From DAOTTW01 sp034437615 (GTDB lineage: Bacteria; Chloroflexota; Anaerolineae; Aggregatilineales; Phototrophicaceae): a DNA stretch of 46,954 nt. Shown in pieces: positions 7,282 to 15,462 of the stretch. The stretch covers positions 1-46,954 of the forward strand of contig DAOTTW010000072.1 of assembly GCA_034437615.1 (NCBI GenBank), written 5' to 3'. Made by a program: the position numbers and the translations under genes. The notes below the pieces were generated by a model. It was not told where the DNA came from and ran no database searches. It saw only the letters and a program-made list of their open reading frames with translations. Positions within the stretch are counted from its first letter, which is position 1; each line of letters starts with the position of its first letter.

Positions 7282-7439
7282 AGGGGCAAGATGCCCTTAC
7301 GGGCGTGGACAGGCACATGGACCTGTCCCTACGCAAACCGTCGTAGGGGCGACCCAATGTGGTCGCCCGGTGCCGTAGGCACTACACATAACCTACGGAT
7401 AACCGTCGTAGAGACGCCACATGTGGCGTCCGCGTGCCG
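7282..7439. repeat. Cluster of four palindromes between rplA and the fasciclin gene
   Basis: Palindromes seen are GGGCA-AGA-TGCCC (7284-7296), GGACAGG with CCTGTCC (7307-7328), a GGGGCGACC/GGTCGCCC stem (about 7347-7368), and GACGCCACATGTGGCGTC (7413-7430). The last two lie in a 65-base-spaced imperfect direct repeat, each starting CCGTCGTAG and ending TGCCG (7338-7375 and 7403-7439). The cluster ends exactly at the stop codon of the opposing gene. It separates convergent genes and could act as a two-way terminator. Confidence 0.75.
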
Positions 7440-8546
7440 TTATTCTTCGGGGATGGTCAGCACGGCGTCAATCACGCTGAGCAGGCCGTTGGTCGTCATG
7501 AACGCTGTAACGCGCCCTGCTTCGTCGTTGATGCGGAATTCGCCGTCAGCCAGCGTGATTGACATATCCGCCCCCTGCAACGTCTCGAAGACAAACGGCC
7601 CCTCGCCCGATACAGTCACAGGCTCACCTGGCAACACATGGTATTCGAGAACCTCGCGCAATTCGTCCGGTTTTTCCAGCAAATCTTCTACGGTGCCCTC
7701 TGGCAGTTCATCAAAGGCGGCATCTGTCGGCGCATACAGGCGCAACGGGTCGTCACTATCGAGCGCCTCAGCTAACCCGGTGATTTCCAGCGCCGCCAGT
7801 AGCGTGTTGAACGTGCCCACATCCGAAAACGCCTGCTCATTGAAGAATTCCAGCACCGTCAGCGTATTACCGAGGATGTCGCCGCGTGCAGATGTAATCA
7901 GCCCGCTGCCATCGGGGGCCTGAAACAGCGCCCGAATCTCGAAAGCGGGCAGGGCTAGCGTGGGCTGTGTGCTGATTTCTTCGCCTGTGCCCGTCGCGGT
8001 GATGTCTGCTTCCAGCACACCCGCCTCAATCGCAAACACGTCGATCTCACCGAAACCCAGGTTTTCGCTGACGATCAAGCGCCCATTGGCGATGTCTACG
8101 GCTGGCACGTTGGGGTCGTCATAGGCGTTCAGCATCAGCAGCGGGTAGCGCCCTTCAGGGATATTAGCGGCTGCGACTTCGGCGGTGGCGTCAATCACAA
8201 CCGGGCCGAATGTGCCGTTTTCCAGCGAACCAATCGCCGCGATGAGGTACTGATTACCGGGCACGAGGTCCACATCCACCGGACCAATCACGGCTTCGTC
8301 AATGCTATCACCTGTGGCGCTTAGTGCGAAGTTGCGCGTGCCGGGCGGCAAATTCAAGAAGCCTGTAAGCTGTGGGAACGGCAAGCCCTCTAGCGCGAGT
8401 TCGCCATCAATGAACACATCAACGGCGGGCGCGTCCGGTGAGAGGTGCATCAACTGCACCTGTGCATCTTCGACTTCGATAAAGGCCGATGCCGGGGCAA
8501 TTAGCAAGACCAGCAGGCCAATCATAGCGCTTAAACGCTTGAACAT
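7440..8546 (-). CDS. Secreted DUF4397 plus fasciclin (FAS1) domain protein
   Basis: The 368-residue protein begins with a signal peptide (MFKRLSAMIGLLVLLIAPASA). Residues 27-230 contain a DUF4397-type beta-sandwich: VQLMHLSPDAPAVDVFIDG at 30-48 is its hallmark, and a similar pattern near 135-160 suggests a second half. A FAS1 domain occupies about 240-366, with LYAPTDAAFDELP (270-282), YHVLPGE (302-308) and TTNGLLSVIDAVL near 351. The usual His of the FAS1 H2 motif (GxxHxID) is Ser here. FAS1 proteins are extracellular adhesion or matrix proteins, and DUF4397 is common in the secreted proteins of Chloroflexota. GAGGAG precedes the ATG. The stop abuts the palindrome cluster. Confidence 0.85.
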   Translation of the reverse strand: MFKRLSAMIGLLVLLIAPASAFIEVEDAQVQLMHLSPDAPAVDVFIDGELALEGLPFPQLTGFLNLPPGTRNFALSATGDSIDEAVIGPVDVDLVPGNQYLIAAIGSLENGTFGPVVIDATAEVAAANIPEGRYPLLMLNAYDDPNVPAVDIANGRLIVSENLGFGEIDVFAIEAGVLEADITATGTGEEISTQPTLALPAFEIRALFQAPDGSGLITSARGDILGNTLTVLEFFNEQAFSDVGTFNTLLAALEITGLAEALDSDDPLRLYAPTDAAFDELPEGTVEDLLEKPDELREVLEYHVLPGEPVTVSGEGPFVFETLQGADMSITLADGEFRINDEAGRVTAFMTTNGLLSVIDAVLTIPEE

Positions 8547-8588
8547 AAGCTACTCCTCTATTTTATTTTGTTGATCTCATCAATAGTA

Positions 8589-10025
8589 TCACGCGAAGAA
8601 CTGACCATGAAAGCCAAACGGGATATGATGCGGCACATCTGCCCGTGCAAGCGGCTGAAACGTCTTCGCATCCAATATCAGCAGGTATGAGGTGCCCTCA
8701 TCCGCATCCAGCACAGCCGTTAGCACCACACCATCATCTTCTGTTGTCGCGTTCGGTGCTGCGATGAAAACAGGCTCGCCGGGGTAATGGCGCGGCTCAT
8801 GCCACGTCAGCGCTTGGCCTGTGTCTGTATCCACCTTCGCGATCTGGTCCACAAAATCGTCGCTGTTCGGGCGTGCGCTGACACCATAGGCATAGCGGTA
8901 AGGTTGGCCATTGTGCGGCTTGTAGTTGATGCGTGGCAGGTCGATGCTGGCATCTGTGATTTTCTGCTGGGTGGCGCTGCTGCGCTGGCCTTGCGCTAAA
9001 TCAATGCAATAGCGCCGAAATTCGCCGGAATAGCGCGGGTAGCCATTGCCACGCATGTTATCCAGGTAAAAGCCCTGAATCACGTCGTTATCGGGGTACG
9101 TGGACATATCCAGCACGAGTTGCTGTGTGGCTGGGTCCTCATAGGCGTTGATGTGATGGAACACGAAAAACGGCTCGGCCTCTGCGATGTGTACCACGTC
9201 GCCGCTGTCCTTGTCGATGACGATGAAGCGCGATGCTTCGTTTGGCTGCCATGCGAACGACTCGATGAACGGATTGTTCATCAGCGCCAAATCCAGCAGC
9301 GCACGCAGACCCGGCAGGCGCAGGCCGTTTTCTGCGATGACCACGTAGCGCTGTGTGATGGCAAAGCTATGAATATAGGCCGGACGCTGCACCGGATAAC
9401 GCGCCAGCAGACGCCGCTTGCGGCCTTCGATAGCGTAAACCTGGTATTCGCTGCGGTTGCTGAGCTTCAGGCTGTAGTTATAGCCGACGCCACGCCCGAA
9501 ATCCTGATGTGGGTGGGCTGTGGCGGTCTGCGCGTCGATTGTGCTGCCGTCATAATCGAACAAACCGAGCGTTTTCAGCGTTTTTGGGTCGAATTCAACC
9601 GCCATCGGGCTTTCCGTCATGGCGATGAAGCGATCTGCGATTTTTTGCACGCTGACGACTGCATTGGGCAGTGCGTCCGCTTCGGTGGCAAACATAGAGG
9701 TCAATTTCTGAAAGAAGCTGCGGCAGGGGTCTACTGCGAAGCCGCGATAATTCACCTTGCCCGTCTCGTGATCTCTGATATAAGAAGCAGAGCGCAAAAA
9801 GCGGTTGCTATACGCGACGTTGCCATTATCAAATGTGAAGCTGCGCAGCATCGCCAGCCCATCGAACCAATGCCGATAGCTGCTATCGCCAACAGCAAAT
9901 TGACCGGGACCGTTGCGCACGAAGGTGCCATGCAGCCATGCGGGTACATCGCCCGTGACCGTCAGCGGCACCAGCGTCAGTTCCTCGGGCTGTGCTTCAA
10001 AGCCTTTTGCAAAGGAGTTGGGCAT
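8589..10025 (-). CDS. Carotenoid oxygenase (RPE65/CCD family)
   Basis: The 478-residue product has the full set of iron ligands of carotenoid cleavage dioxygenases: His171 in TAHPHQDF, His219 in YIHSFAIT, His290 in FVFHHINAYED, and His473 in IPFGFHGQFF. NGPGQFAVG and YRHWFDGLAMLRSF near residues 38-65 and the seven-bladed propeller length also fit. These enzymes split conjugated double bonds of carotenoids or apocarotenoids (or lignin-derived stilbenes) with O2 and Fe(II). The blocks look closest to the animal-type BCO/RPE65 branch, so retinal-like products are possible, but the substrate is not predictable. ATG 10025 is chosen because GAGG lies 10 bases upstream. A TTG three codons earlier is too close to it. 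No carotenoid biosynthesis or rhodopsin gene is in the window. Confidence 0.92.
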   Translation of the reverse strand: MPNSFAKGFEAQPEELTLVPLTVTGDVPAWLHGTFVRNGPGQFAVGDSSYRHWFDGLAMLRSFTFDNGNVAYSNRFLRSASYIRDHETGKVNYRGFAVDPCRSFFQKLTSMFATEADALPNAVVSVQKIADRFIAMTESPMAVEFDPKTLKTLGLFDYDGSTIDAQTATAHPHQDFGRGVGYNYSLKLSNRSEYQVYAIEGRKRRLLARYPVQRPAYIHSFAITQRYVVIAENGLRLPGLRALLDLALMNNPFIESFAWQPNEASRFIVIDKDSGDVVHIAEAEPFFVFHHINAYEDPATQQLVLDMSTYPDNDVIQGFYLDNMRGNGYPRYSGEFRRYCIDLAQGQRSSATQQKITDASIDLPRINYKPHNGQPYRYAYGVSARPNSDDFVDQIAKVDTDTGQALTWHEPRHYPGEPVFIAAPNATTEDDGVVLTAVLDADEGTSYLLILDAKTFQPLARADVPHHIPFGFHGQFFA

Positions 10026-10058
10026 TTTCGTCAAACCTCAGAAACTTATTAGCGTACT

Positions 10059-10112
10059 TTACGTAACAGCCAGTATGAAAGCAGCGCATAAGCCCTATGT
10101 GAATGTACATAG
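10059..10112. promoter_or_regulatory. Inverted repeats in a divergent intergenic region
   Basis: Between the divergent carotenoid oxygenase and membrane-protein genes lie TTACGTAA (10059-10066) and CTATGT-GAATGT-ACATAG (10095-10112). Either could be an operator. There is no direct support beyond symmetry and position. Confidence 0.25.
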
Positions 10113-10193
10113 TGTGCAACCTAATGGGTAACCGATTTGGTTTGTCCATAACATCGCATACCAACACATATTGAATGAACCTCAGGAGGTTCT

Positions 10194-11291
10194 ATGTTCC
10201 GCGCACTGATTGGTGTGATTATCTTCATCCTATTTTACTTCCCGACGATGTTGGGTGCGCTGTATACGTTTGGCGTGCTCAACTGGGCCTTTGACCGTGA
10301 GCTATACATCAACGTGCTGGATGATCCGCGCCTGTACGATGCGTTGCTGGACGAAGAATTCAGCGCGGAAATTGCCCGTGCCATGTTATCGGATGAAAGC
10401 GTCGACGTGGCCAGTGTGCAGACGACGCAGGCGATCACGCAGGCCGTGCAGGTCTCAATTGATACGGAATACCTGCGCACACAGATTGTCGGCGCGGTGG
10501 ATGCGATTTTCGCATGGTTTGATGGCAAGACGAGCACGCTCGATATTTCGCTGGATTTAACGCCCTTCAAGGCGGCTGTGAACGGTGAACAGCGCAGCGA
10601 AATTGCGGCGATTCTGGCGCGTGAACTGCCCTCCTGTAATGATATACCCGATGCGCAGACGACGACAGCCGCTGGCAATACGCTGTATACCTGCATCCCC
10701 AGCGATATGAGCCGCGATGAAGCCGAAAGCGTCATCTACGACCAACTGCCGACCTACGTGCAGGATTTGCCGGATTCGCTGAGCCTGAGCGACTTGCCGG
10801 GTAATGTCGAGTCCTGGCAGGCGAGTATACCCGCTGGCAGCATTCGCGGCCTCATCAACGCCAGCCTGATTGCGTTTGCCGCAACGGCCCTGCTGATGTG
10901 GTTCGTGATGTCGTTGATTGCGGGTAAGGGGCTGCGCGGCTTTTTGCTGTGGATGGGCATCACGCTGATTATCCCCGGTGCGTTGGTGCTGCTGACGGGC
11001 CTGCCCATCAGCGCGGGGGCGCTACGTGTGGAGGCGCTCGGCTTGCAGCCGGGCGACATCAATATTGCTGGTCAGCCTGCCAGCGCCGACGTATCGCAAA
11101 CGCTCAGTGATGCCATTGCCGAAATTTTGCGGCGTGTCGGTGAAGGCTGGTCGATGGTTGGCGGCCTTGCGGTTGGTATCGGTGCTGCTCTGACGGCTAT
11201 CGGTATCTTCGTCACGCGGCGGCCCGATGACCCCGAAAAGCTGAAGGTCGGCGTGCCTGCGGGTGAACTTGCAAAGGCCAGGCGCGAATGA
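10194..11291 (+). CDS. Membrane protein of unknown function
   Basis: This 365-residue protein is not recognised. It has an N-terminal membrane helix (about 5-28). A mostly hydrophilic, acidic domain of about 180 residues follows, with two Cys (PSCNDIPDAQ and TLYTCIPSD) that could form an extracytoplasmic disulfide. There are then membrane helices at about 223-245, 250-275 and 320-340, and a short charged C-terminal tail. Amphipathic stretches before the second helix resemble lipid-facing segments. ATG 10194 has a near-perfect AGGAGGT 5 bases upstream. The stop overlaps the start of rdgB as ATGA, so the two are translationally coupled. Confidence 0.75.
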   Translation: MFRALIGVIIFILFYFPTMLGALYTFGVLNWAFDRELYINVLDDPRLYDALLDEEFSAEIARAMLSDESVDVASVQTTQAITQAVQVSIDTEYLRTQIVGAVDAIFAWFDGKTSTLDISLDLTPFKAAVNGEQRSEIAAILARELPSCNDIPDAQTTTAAGNTLYTCIPSDMSRDEAESVIYDQLPTYVQDLPDSLSLSDLPGNVESWQASIPAGSIRGLINASLIAFAATALLMWFVMSLIAGKGLRGFLLWMGITLIIPGALVLLTGLPISAGALRVEALGLQPGDINIAGQPASADVSQTLSDAIAEILRRVGEGWSMVGGLAVGIGAALTAIGIFVTRRPDDPEKLKVGVPAGELAKARRE

Positions 11292-11893
11292 GCAAGACGC
11301 TACTGATTGCCACACAAAATCAGGGCAAATTGGCTGAATACCGCGACCTGCTGAGCGCTATGCAGATGCAGGTCGTGGGGCTGGCGGATATTGGCCTGGG
11401 GACGCTGGATGTGGCCGAAACAGGCGACACCTTCGAGGCCAACGCGGAAATTAAAGCGCGTGCCTACGGCCAGGCTAGCAATTTGCTGGTGCTAGCGGAT
11501 GACAGCGGGCTGGTGGTGGATGCGCTGAACGGTGCGCCGGGTGTATACACAGCGCGTTACGGTGGCCCTGGTCTGGACGATGCAGGTAGGCGGGCCTACC
11601 TGCTACAGCAGATGCAGGGCGTGCCACAGGCCCAACGTGGGGCGCGTTTTGTGTGTGTGCTTGCGCTTTATGATAGGCAACGGGATATGCTGCGCATGGT
11701 GCGCGGTGACAGCGAGGGTGAAATCCTGACGGAAGAGCGCGATGCAGGCTATGGTTTTGGCTACGACCCGGTTTTCATGGCGCGGGGCTACGACAAATCA
11801 ATGGCGCAGTTGCTGCCAGAGGTCAAGCACCGCATCAGCCATCGGGGGCGTGCTGCGGCGCAGTTACCGGAAATCCTGAAGGATTTTATGTAG
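11288..11893 (+). CDS. rdgB: RdgB/HAM1 non-canonical purine NTP pyrophosphatase
   Basis: The 201-residue length is typical. The N-terminal substrate-binding motif IATQNQGKLAEYRDLL (residues 7-22), ETGDTFEANAEIKARAYG, LADDSGLVVDALNGAPGVYT and the C-terminal SHRGRAAAQL are all family hallmarks. The enzyme hydrolyses dITP, ITP and XTP to monophosphates and pyrophosphate, preventing their incorporation into DNA or RNA. Together with mazG at 2262 it forms a house-cleaning pair in this window. Its ATG overlaps the preceding stop by 4 bases. Its own TAG stop is formed by the first bases of a GTAGGGGC palindrome. Confidence 0.95.
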   Translation: MSKTLLIATQNQGKLAEYRDLLSAMQMQVVGLADIGLGTLDVAETGDTFEANAEIKARAYGQASNLLVLADDSGLVVDALNGAPGVYTARYGGPGLDDAGRRAYLLQQMQGVPQAQRGARFVCVLALYDRQRDMLRMVRGDSEGEILTEERDAGYGFGYDPVFMARGYDKSMAQLLPEVKHRISHRGRAAAQLPEILKDFM

Positions 11894-11912
11894 GGGCGAC
11901 AATGATCGCCCC
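11890..11912. terminator. GTAGGGGC palindrome at the rdgB 3' end, probable two-way terminator
   Basis: GGGGCGA-CAATGA-TCGCCCC gives a 7-bp GC-rich stem. It starts inside the rdgB stop codon and lies 11 bases from the stop of the opposing SPFH gene. There is no T tract. It belongs to the same repeat group as 45304. Confidence 0.55.
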
Positions 11913-11922
11913 TGACACACGC

Positions 11923-13017
11923 TTAATTATCGTCGTTGTCGCGGTTGTTCTGGTTCAACTGGCTTTCGATGTCGCCAGCTTCCGGTACTTGCGGTGCGAT
12001 GAAATCGCTGCCCAGGTCTGTGAAGGAATCGAAGTCAAACAGGAAGGGGCTGTTGGATGGTACGAGCGCTAGACCGATGTTATCCGCCAGTTCCTGCACG
12101 TAGTTGTACTGGATCAGGTTCGGGTTGGCGGCGATCTGCTCGCTGACGAGGCGCAGTGCTTCAGCTTCTGCACGGGCATTCAGCAAGCGGGCATCTGCTT
12201 CACCGCGTGCTTCCTCACGGGCGGCGTTCGCGCGACCGCGTGCTTCTTCTTCCAGGCGTTGCGCCTGCGTGATCGCACGCTCTAGCTGCTGTTCTTCGAC
12301 CTGCTTGGCCTCAATCGCGTTGAGGAAATCTTCCGAGAAGTTAATCTCGCGCACGAGCAGATCGCGCACTTCAAGGCCGTCCTCAGCCATGCGCGTCCTC
12401 AGGCGCACTTCAATCTCGCTCTGCATTTCCTCGCGGCCTGAGCCATAGATGGATTCCGCCGGGAAGCCAGCAACCACGTCACGCGCGATACTGCGGACAA
12501 CCGGACGCACCAGCCCGTTGAGGTAACCGCCGGGTTCGTTGCTCCAGTCGCGGTGTAGCTCATTGAGCGTTTCGGCATTATCTGCAATGCGAAAGATCAG
12601 CGTGATGTCCAGGCTCACTTGCTGGCCATCAATCGAACGGGCTTCGATGGCGTCACTGCGGTTGGGGTCGCCTTCCTGTGGGTTGTTGGACATGGTGTAG
12701 CTCTGCTGGCTAATGGGGTAAACTACCGGGTTCTGTACGCCGGGGATGATGATATTCACACCAGAGCTACGCGGCTGCTCAAGGTCACCTGAGAGCACGT
12801 TAAAGACGACTGCGCGCTGCGTCGGCTCTACGATCAACAAGCCCTGGCTGACGACCAACAAGAAGATGCCAGTGACAAGGCCGACGGCTGTTACGATCAC
12901 ACCACCACGCACCGAACGATTCTGTGAGGCAGCACTGACGATCAACGCGATGCCACCAAAACCAACCAGAAAACCGCCGATCGCGAGTAACTGAATTACA
13001 CTGCTAAAGTCAGACAT
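11923..13017 (-). CDS. SPFH/prohibitin-family membrane protein
   Basis: From the ATG at 13017 (AGGAG 6 bases upstream) the product has 364 residues. A longer reading from 13074 adds 19 Cys-rich residues and is less likely. Two membrane helices lie at about 8-30 and 37-58. The SPFH domain (about 60-230) has EPTQRAVVFNVLSGDL, where prohibitins have the GxRAVIFxxxxGV type, and ARSIDGQQVSLDITLIFRI. A long charged coiled coil rich in Ala, Glu and Arg (about 233-295) precedes LIQYNYVQELADNIGLALVP and an acidic tail. Such proteins form large oligomeric membrane scaffolds often linked to proteases. The double N-terminal helix is more than usual prohibitins carry. No protease gene is adjacent. Confidence 0.88.
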   Translation of the reverse strand: MSDFSSVIQLLAIGGFLVGFGGIALIVSAASQNRSVRGGVIVTAVGLVTGIFLLVVSQGLLIVEPTQRAVVFNVLSGDLEQPRSSGVNIIIPGVQNPVVYPISQQSYTMSNNPQEGDPNRSDAIEARSIDGQQVSLDITLIFRIADNAETLNELHRDWSNEPGGYLNGLVRPVVRSIARDVVAGFPAESIYGSGREEMQSEIEVRLRTRMAEDGLEVRDLLVREINFSEDFLNAIEAKQVEEQQLERAITQAQRLEEEARGRANAAREEARGEADARLLNARAEAEALRLVSEQIAANPNLIQYNYVQELADNIGLALVPSNSPFLFDFDSFTDLGSDFIAPQVPEAGDIESQLNQNNRDNDDN

Positions 13018-13086
13018 TTCTGCTCCTAAGTTTCTCTGCTCTGCTGATGTACAGCATCGGCTGCACAATTGCACAATATGCTATTG

Positions 13087-13092
13087 ATTATA
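13087..13092 (-). promoter_or_regulatory. Consensus -10 element for the SPFH gene
   Basis: On the minus strand TATAAT is preceded by the palindrome AGCACGTGCT. A weak -35-like CATTGG lies 16 bases upstream. This would start a leader of roughly 60 bases. The palindrome next to the -10 could be an operator. Confidence 0.4.
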
Positions 13093-13309
13093 GCACGTGC
13101 TGTAACCCCCAATGTTGCGGGGGCTTTCATTTCAATGCAACTTTAACGTGTGAAACGTTAGTACATCGCTTGCAAGGCTGGCATTCTCACGGAGTATTAG
13201 CCCGCTGTGGCTGACCTCGGCTGAAAATTCCTGTAAGATATAGACATTGTATTTTTACGTGTCGTGTTGTTTTGGGCTAATGGATAAACGAAAACGAACC
13301 CGTGTGGTT

Positions 13310-13358
13310 GCAGGGGCTTGGCGTGCTAAGCCCTGGGTGCGATGCATTGCGCCCCTGC
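13310..13358 (-). repeat. 49-bp GTAGGGGC double-hairpin repeat, copy 1
   Basis: Outer arms are GCAGGGGC and GCCCCTGC, enclosing two inner palindromes: TTGGCGTGCTAA, and GCGATGCATTGC. Copies 2 (23244) and 3 (41580) have the same 49-base length. This copy is in the reverse orientation to them. The GGATAAACG flank at about 13281 is shared with copy 2. Confidence 0.8.
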
Positions 13359-13405
13359 GAATCCGTTTTGATTTCTCTGTGAGGTCTGGCTAAATAGCGA
13401 GAATT

Positions 13406-15430
13406 ATGAGCACCGGAGAAACGCCACTTCCGCCATCTTCATCACAACCAACGGCCTTTAATATTTTTTCTGCGCAAGGTCTGATTGAGAGACCGCTGCC
13501 GCTGTTGCTAGCACGCATCGGCTTCGTGGTAATTTTCATCGTCACCGTTGCGATGCTGCTTATCTCTGCGCCATTGGCGTATGAAAGCTCCCTGGGGCTA
13601 GCACGCAACGACCCCGCTTTTAGCCGTGCTATCGCCACTTTGAATTGGGATATTGAGACCGTCACGCTGTCGCATATCGTGTTTCAGCGCCTGGTGGTGC
13701 TGCCGCTGGTGCTGTTGGCGCTGCTGATATTCTATCATCGCTCACGCAGTTGGCTGCCGCTGCTGACGGCGGTGTATCTGATTATGGCGCTGCCGACGTT
13801 GACCTCTGGCCTGGCGAGTTTGGCGGAGCTGAGCGCTGTGTGGCGCTGGGTTGTCGCGGTGTACTTTTACGTATACACCTGCCTGAGCATTTACTGGCTG
13901 CTGGTCTTCCCGGATGGGCGCTTCTTCGTGCGGCGCACGCGCTGGTTGCTGCCGTTCGTCGGCCTGTGGAATATCTACATCACGCACACTTTCATCTTAT
14001 CGGGGCAGCCCTTGACGCTGGCTGGCATCTGGCCGACGCTGCTATTCGTGGCGATTGGCCTTTGGGCGCTGTTGTATCGTTCGCGCAATGGTCCACAGCA
14101 CCAACGGCGTCAGATTAAGTGGGTCCGGCGCGGTGTCGTCTACTGGTTGGGGGTGCTGCTGTTGCATCTGGTCGGTGTAGCGTTGCTGCCCTTGCTGCGG
14201 GACGTACAGCAGCCGCCGCTGCTGCTTTTCGGCGTGCTGCTGGCGCTGATGATTTATGCCTTGCCTAGCGTATCGGTGACGATTGTGGGGCTGGCTATCG
14301 GCACGTCCGTCATCCGCGCCAATCTGTACGGCATTACGTTGGCGGTAAACCGCTCGCTGGTGTTTGGTTCTGTGGCGGCCCTGCTGGGCATCGCCTTTGC
14401 AGTGGCCACGTTTGTCTTGCAAGCTGTGTTTGGGGCGAATTACGGCGTGCTGCTGGCGGCATTGGGCGCTGGTATCGCCTATAACCCGCTGCGCCTGCGC
14501 ATCCAACGCCTGATCGACCGCAAATTCTTCGGTTTTCGCTTCGATCTGACGCAACTCAAGCAATCGCAAAAGACCCTGGCCACGCCCAAGCCTGCGCAGG
14601 GCTTTTATACCAGTACAGACATCGGGCAATATCATCTAGGCGAGATGCTCGGTGGCGGGATGGCTGAGGTTTATCTGGCGCACCAGAATGATAAAATCTA
14701 TGCGCTAAAGCTGATGAATCCGGGCTGGTATCAGGAAGAAAAAGAACAGCAGACCGCACGGCTGCGCTTTCAGCGTGAACAACAGATGCTAGCCAAGCTG
14801 AACCATCGCAATATCGTGCGTGCCTATCGTTGGGGTGTGGTGGATGATATTCAATACATCGTGATGGAATACATCGAAGGGCAGACACTGCGCAGTTACA
14901 TCAAGCAGCGTGGACGCCTGGAACTTCAGGAGGCGCTGCGGATTTTCGAGGCGCTGGCCTCCGCGCTGGACCACGCGCATGAATGCGGCATCATCCATCG
15001 TGACGTAAAGCCTGCGAATGTCATGCTGCGCCAGCTTGAATCCGGGCAGGGCGAGGCCATGCTGATGGATTTTGGCATCGCCCGCAACGAAGCCACAGCC
15101 CTGGACATCAGCACAGGTGGCCCGCTCGGCACCATCGAATACATGGCACCGGAGCAAATCGTGGAATCGCAAAACGTGACGCGCCAGGCCGACATCTATG
15201 CATTGGGGATCGTGCTTTATGAGATGCTGACGGGGGAGCGCCCATTCAAGGGCAATGCCGCCAGCGTGATGTTCGCGCATCTGCACAAAAACCCGCCCGA
15301 TCCCCGTGACATCCGCCCGGACATCCCACAACACATCGCCTTTGCTATCCTGCGTGCGCTATCAAAAGATGCGTCGGACCGCTACGCATCGACCCACGCA
15401 ATGGCTGGCTACATCTTCAACCTGCGCTAA
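13406..15430 (+). CDS. Membrane Ser/Thr protein kinase with sensor-type multi-helix N-terminus
   Basis: The 674-residue protein has about ten membrane helices in residues 35-365 and a Hanks-type kinase domain from about 408 to the end. Kinase motifs are complete: glycine loop GGGMAEV (416-422), Lys435 in YALK, HRDVKPAN with Asp533, DFG (555-557), GTIEYMAPEQ (APE at 581-583), and DIYALGIVLYEMLTGERPF. The N-terminal part, with LLVFPDGRFF, IRANLYGITLAVNRSLVFG and YNPLRLRIQRLIDRKFFGFR, is the module normally joined to histidine kinases in Chloroflexota and Actinobacteria, so here a Ser/Thr kinase replaces the histidine kinase. It probably senses a membrane or extracellular cue and phosphorylates cytosolic targets. 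No phosphatase gene is adjacent. The start has only a weak GCGAGA upstream. Confidence 0.92.
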   Translation: MSTGETPLPPSSSQPTAFNIFSAQGLIERPLPLLLARIGFVVIFIVTVAMLLISAPLAYESSLGLARNDPAFSRAIATLNWDIETVTLSHIVFQRLVVLPLVLLALLIFYHRSRSWLPLLTAVYLIMALPTLTSGLASLAELSAVWRWVVAVYFYVYTCLSIYWLLVFPDGRFFVRRTRWLLPFVGLWNIYITHTFILSGQPLTLAGIWPTLLFVAIGLWALLYRSRNGPQHQRRQIKWVRRGVVYWLGVLLLHLVGVALLPLLRDVQQPPLLLFGVLLALMIYALPSVSVTIVGLAIGTSVIRANLYGITLAVNRSLVFGSVAALLGIAFAVATFVLQAVFGANYGVLLAALGAGIAYNPLRLRIQRLIDRKFFGFRFDLTQLKQSQKTLATPKPAQGFYTSTDIGQYHLGEMLGGGMAEVYLAHQNDKIYALKLMNPGWYQEEKEQQTARLRFQREQQMLAKLNHRNIVRAYRWGVVDDIQYIVMEYIEGQTLRSYIKQRGRLELQEALRIFEALASALDHAHECGIIHRDVKPANVMLRQLESGQGEAMLMDFGIARNEATALDISTGGPLGTIEYMAPEQIVESQNVTRQADIYALGIVLYEMLTGERPFKGNAASVMFAHLHKNPPDPRDIRPDIPQHIAFAILRALSKDASDRYASTHAMAGYIFNLR

Positions 15431-15462
15431 GTTTGCGCTGATCGCCTGGGACTGGTAGAGAA

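Larger units (their letters stand above)
13018..13405. other. 388-base intergenic region between SPFH and kinase genes
   Basis: No gene is seen. The left part holds the SPFH leader and a -10 site at 13087. A CCCCC-AATGTTGC-GGGGG hairpin (about 13107-13123) follows. The right part holds the 49-bp double-hairpin repeat at 13310 with a conserved GGATAAACG flank near 13281, and the kinase leader. A clear promoter for the kinase was not found. Confidence 0.6.

Noticed and set aside
9120..10052. Long open frame (310 residues) on the plus strand
   Set aside because: It lies wholly opposite the carotenoid oxygenase, whose four iron ligands are clear. Its product is Cys/His-rich with no recognisable domain and no ribosome binding site.
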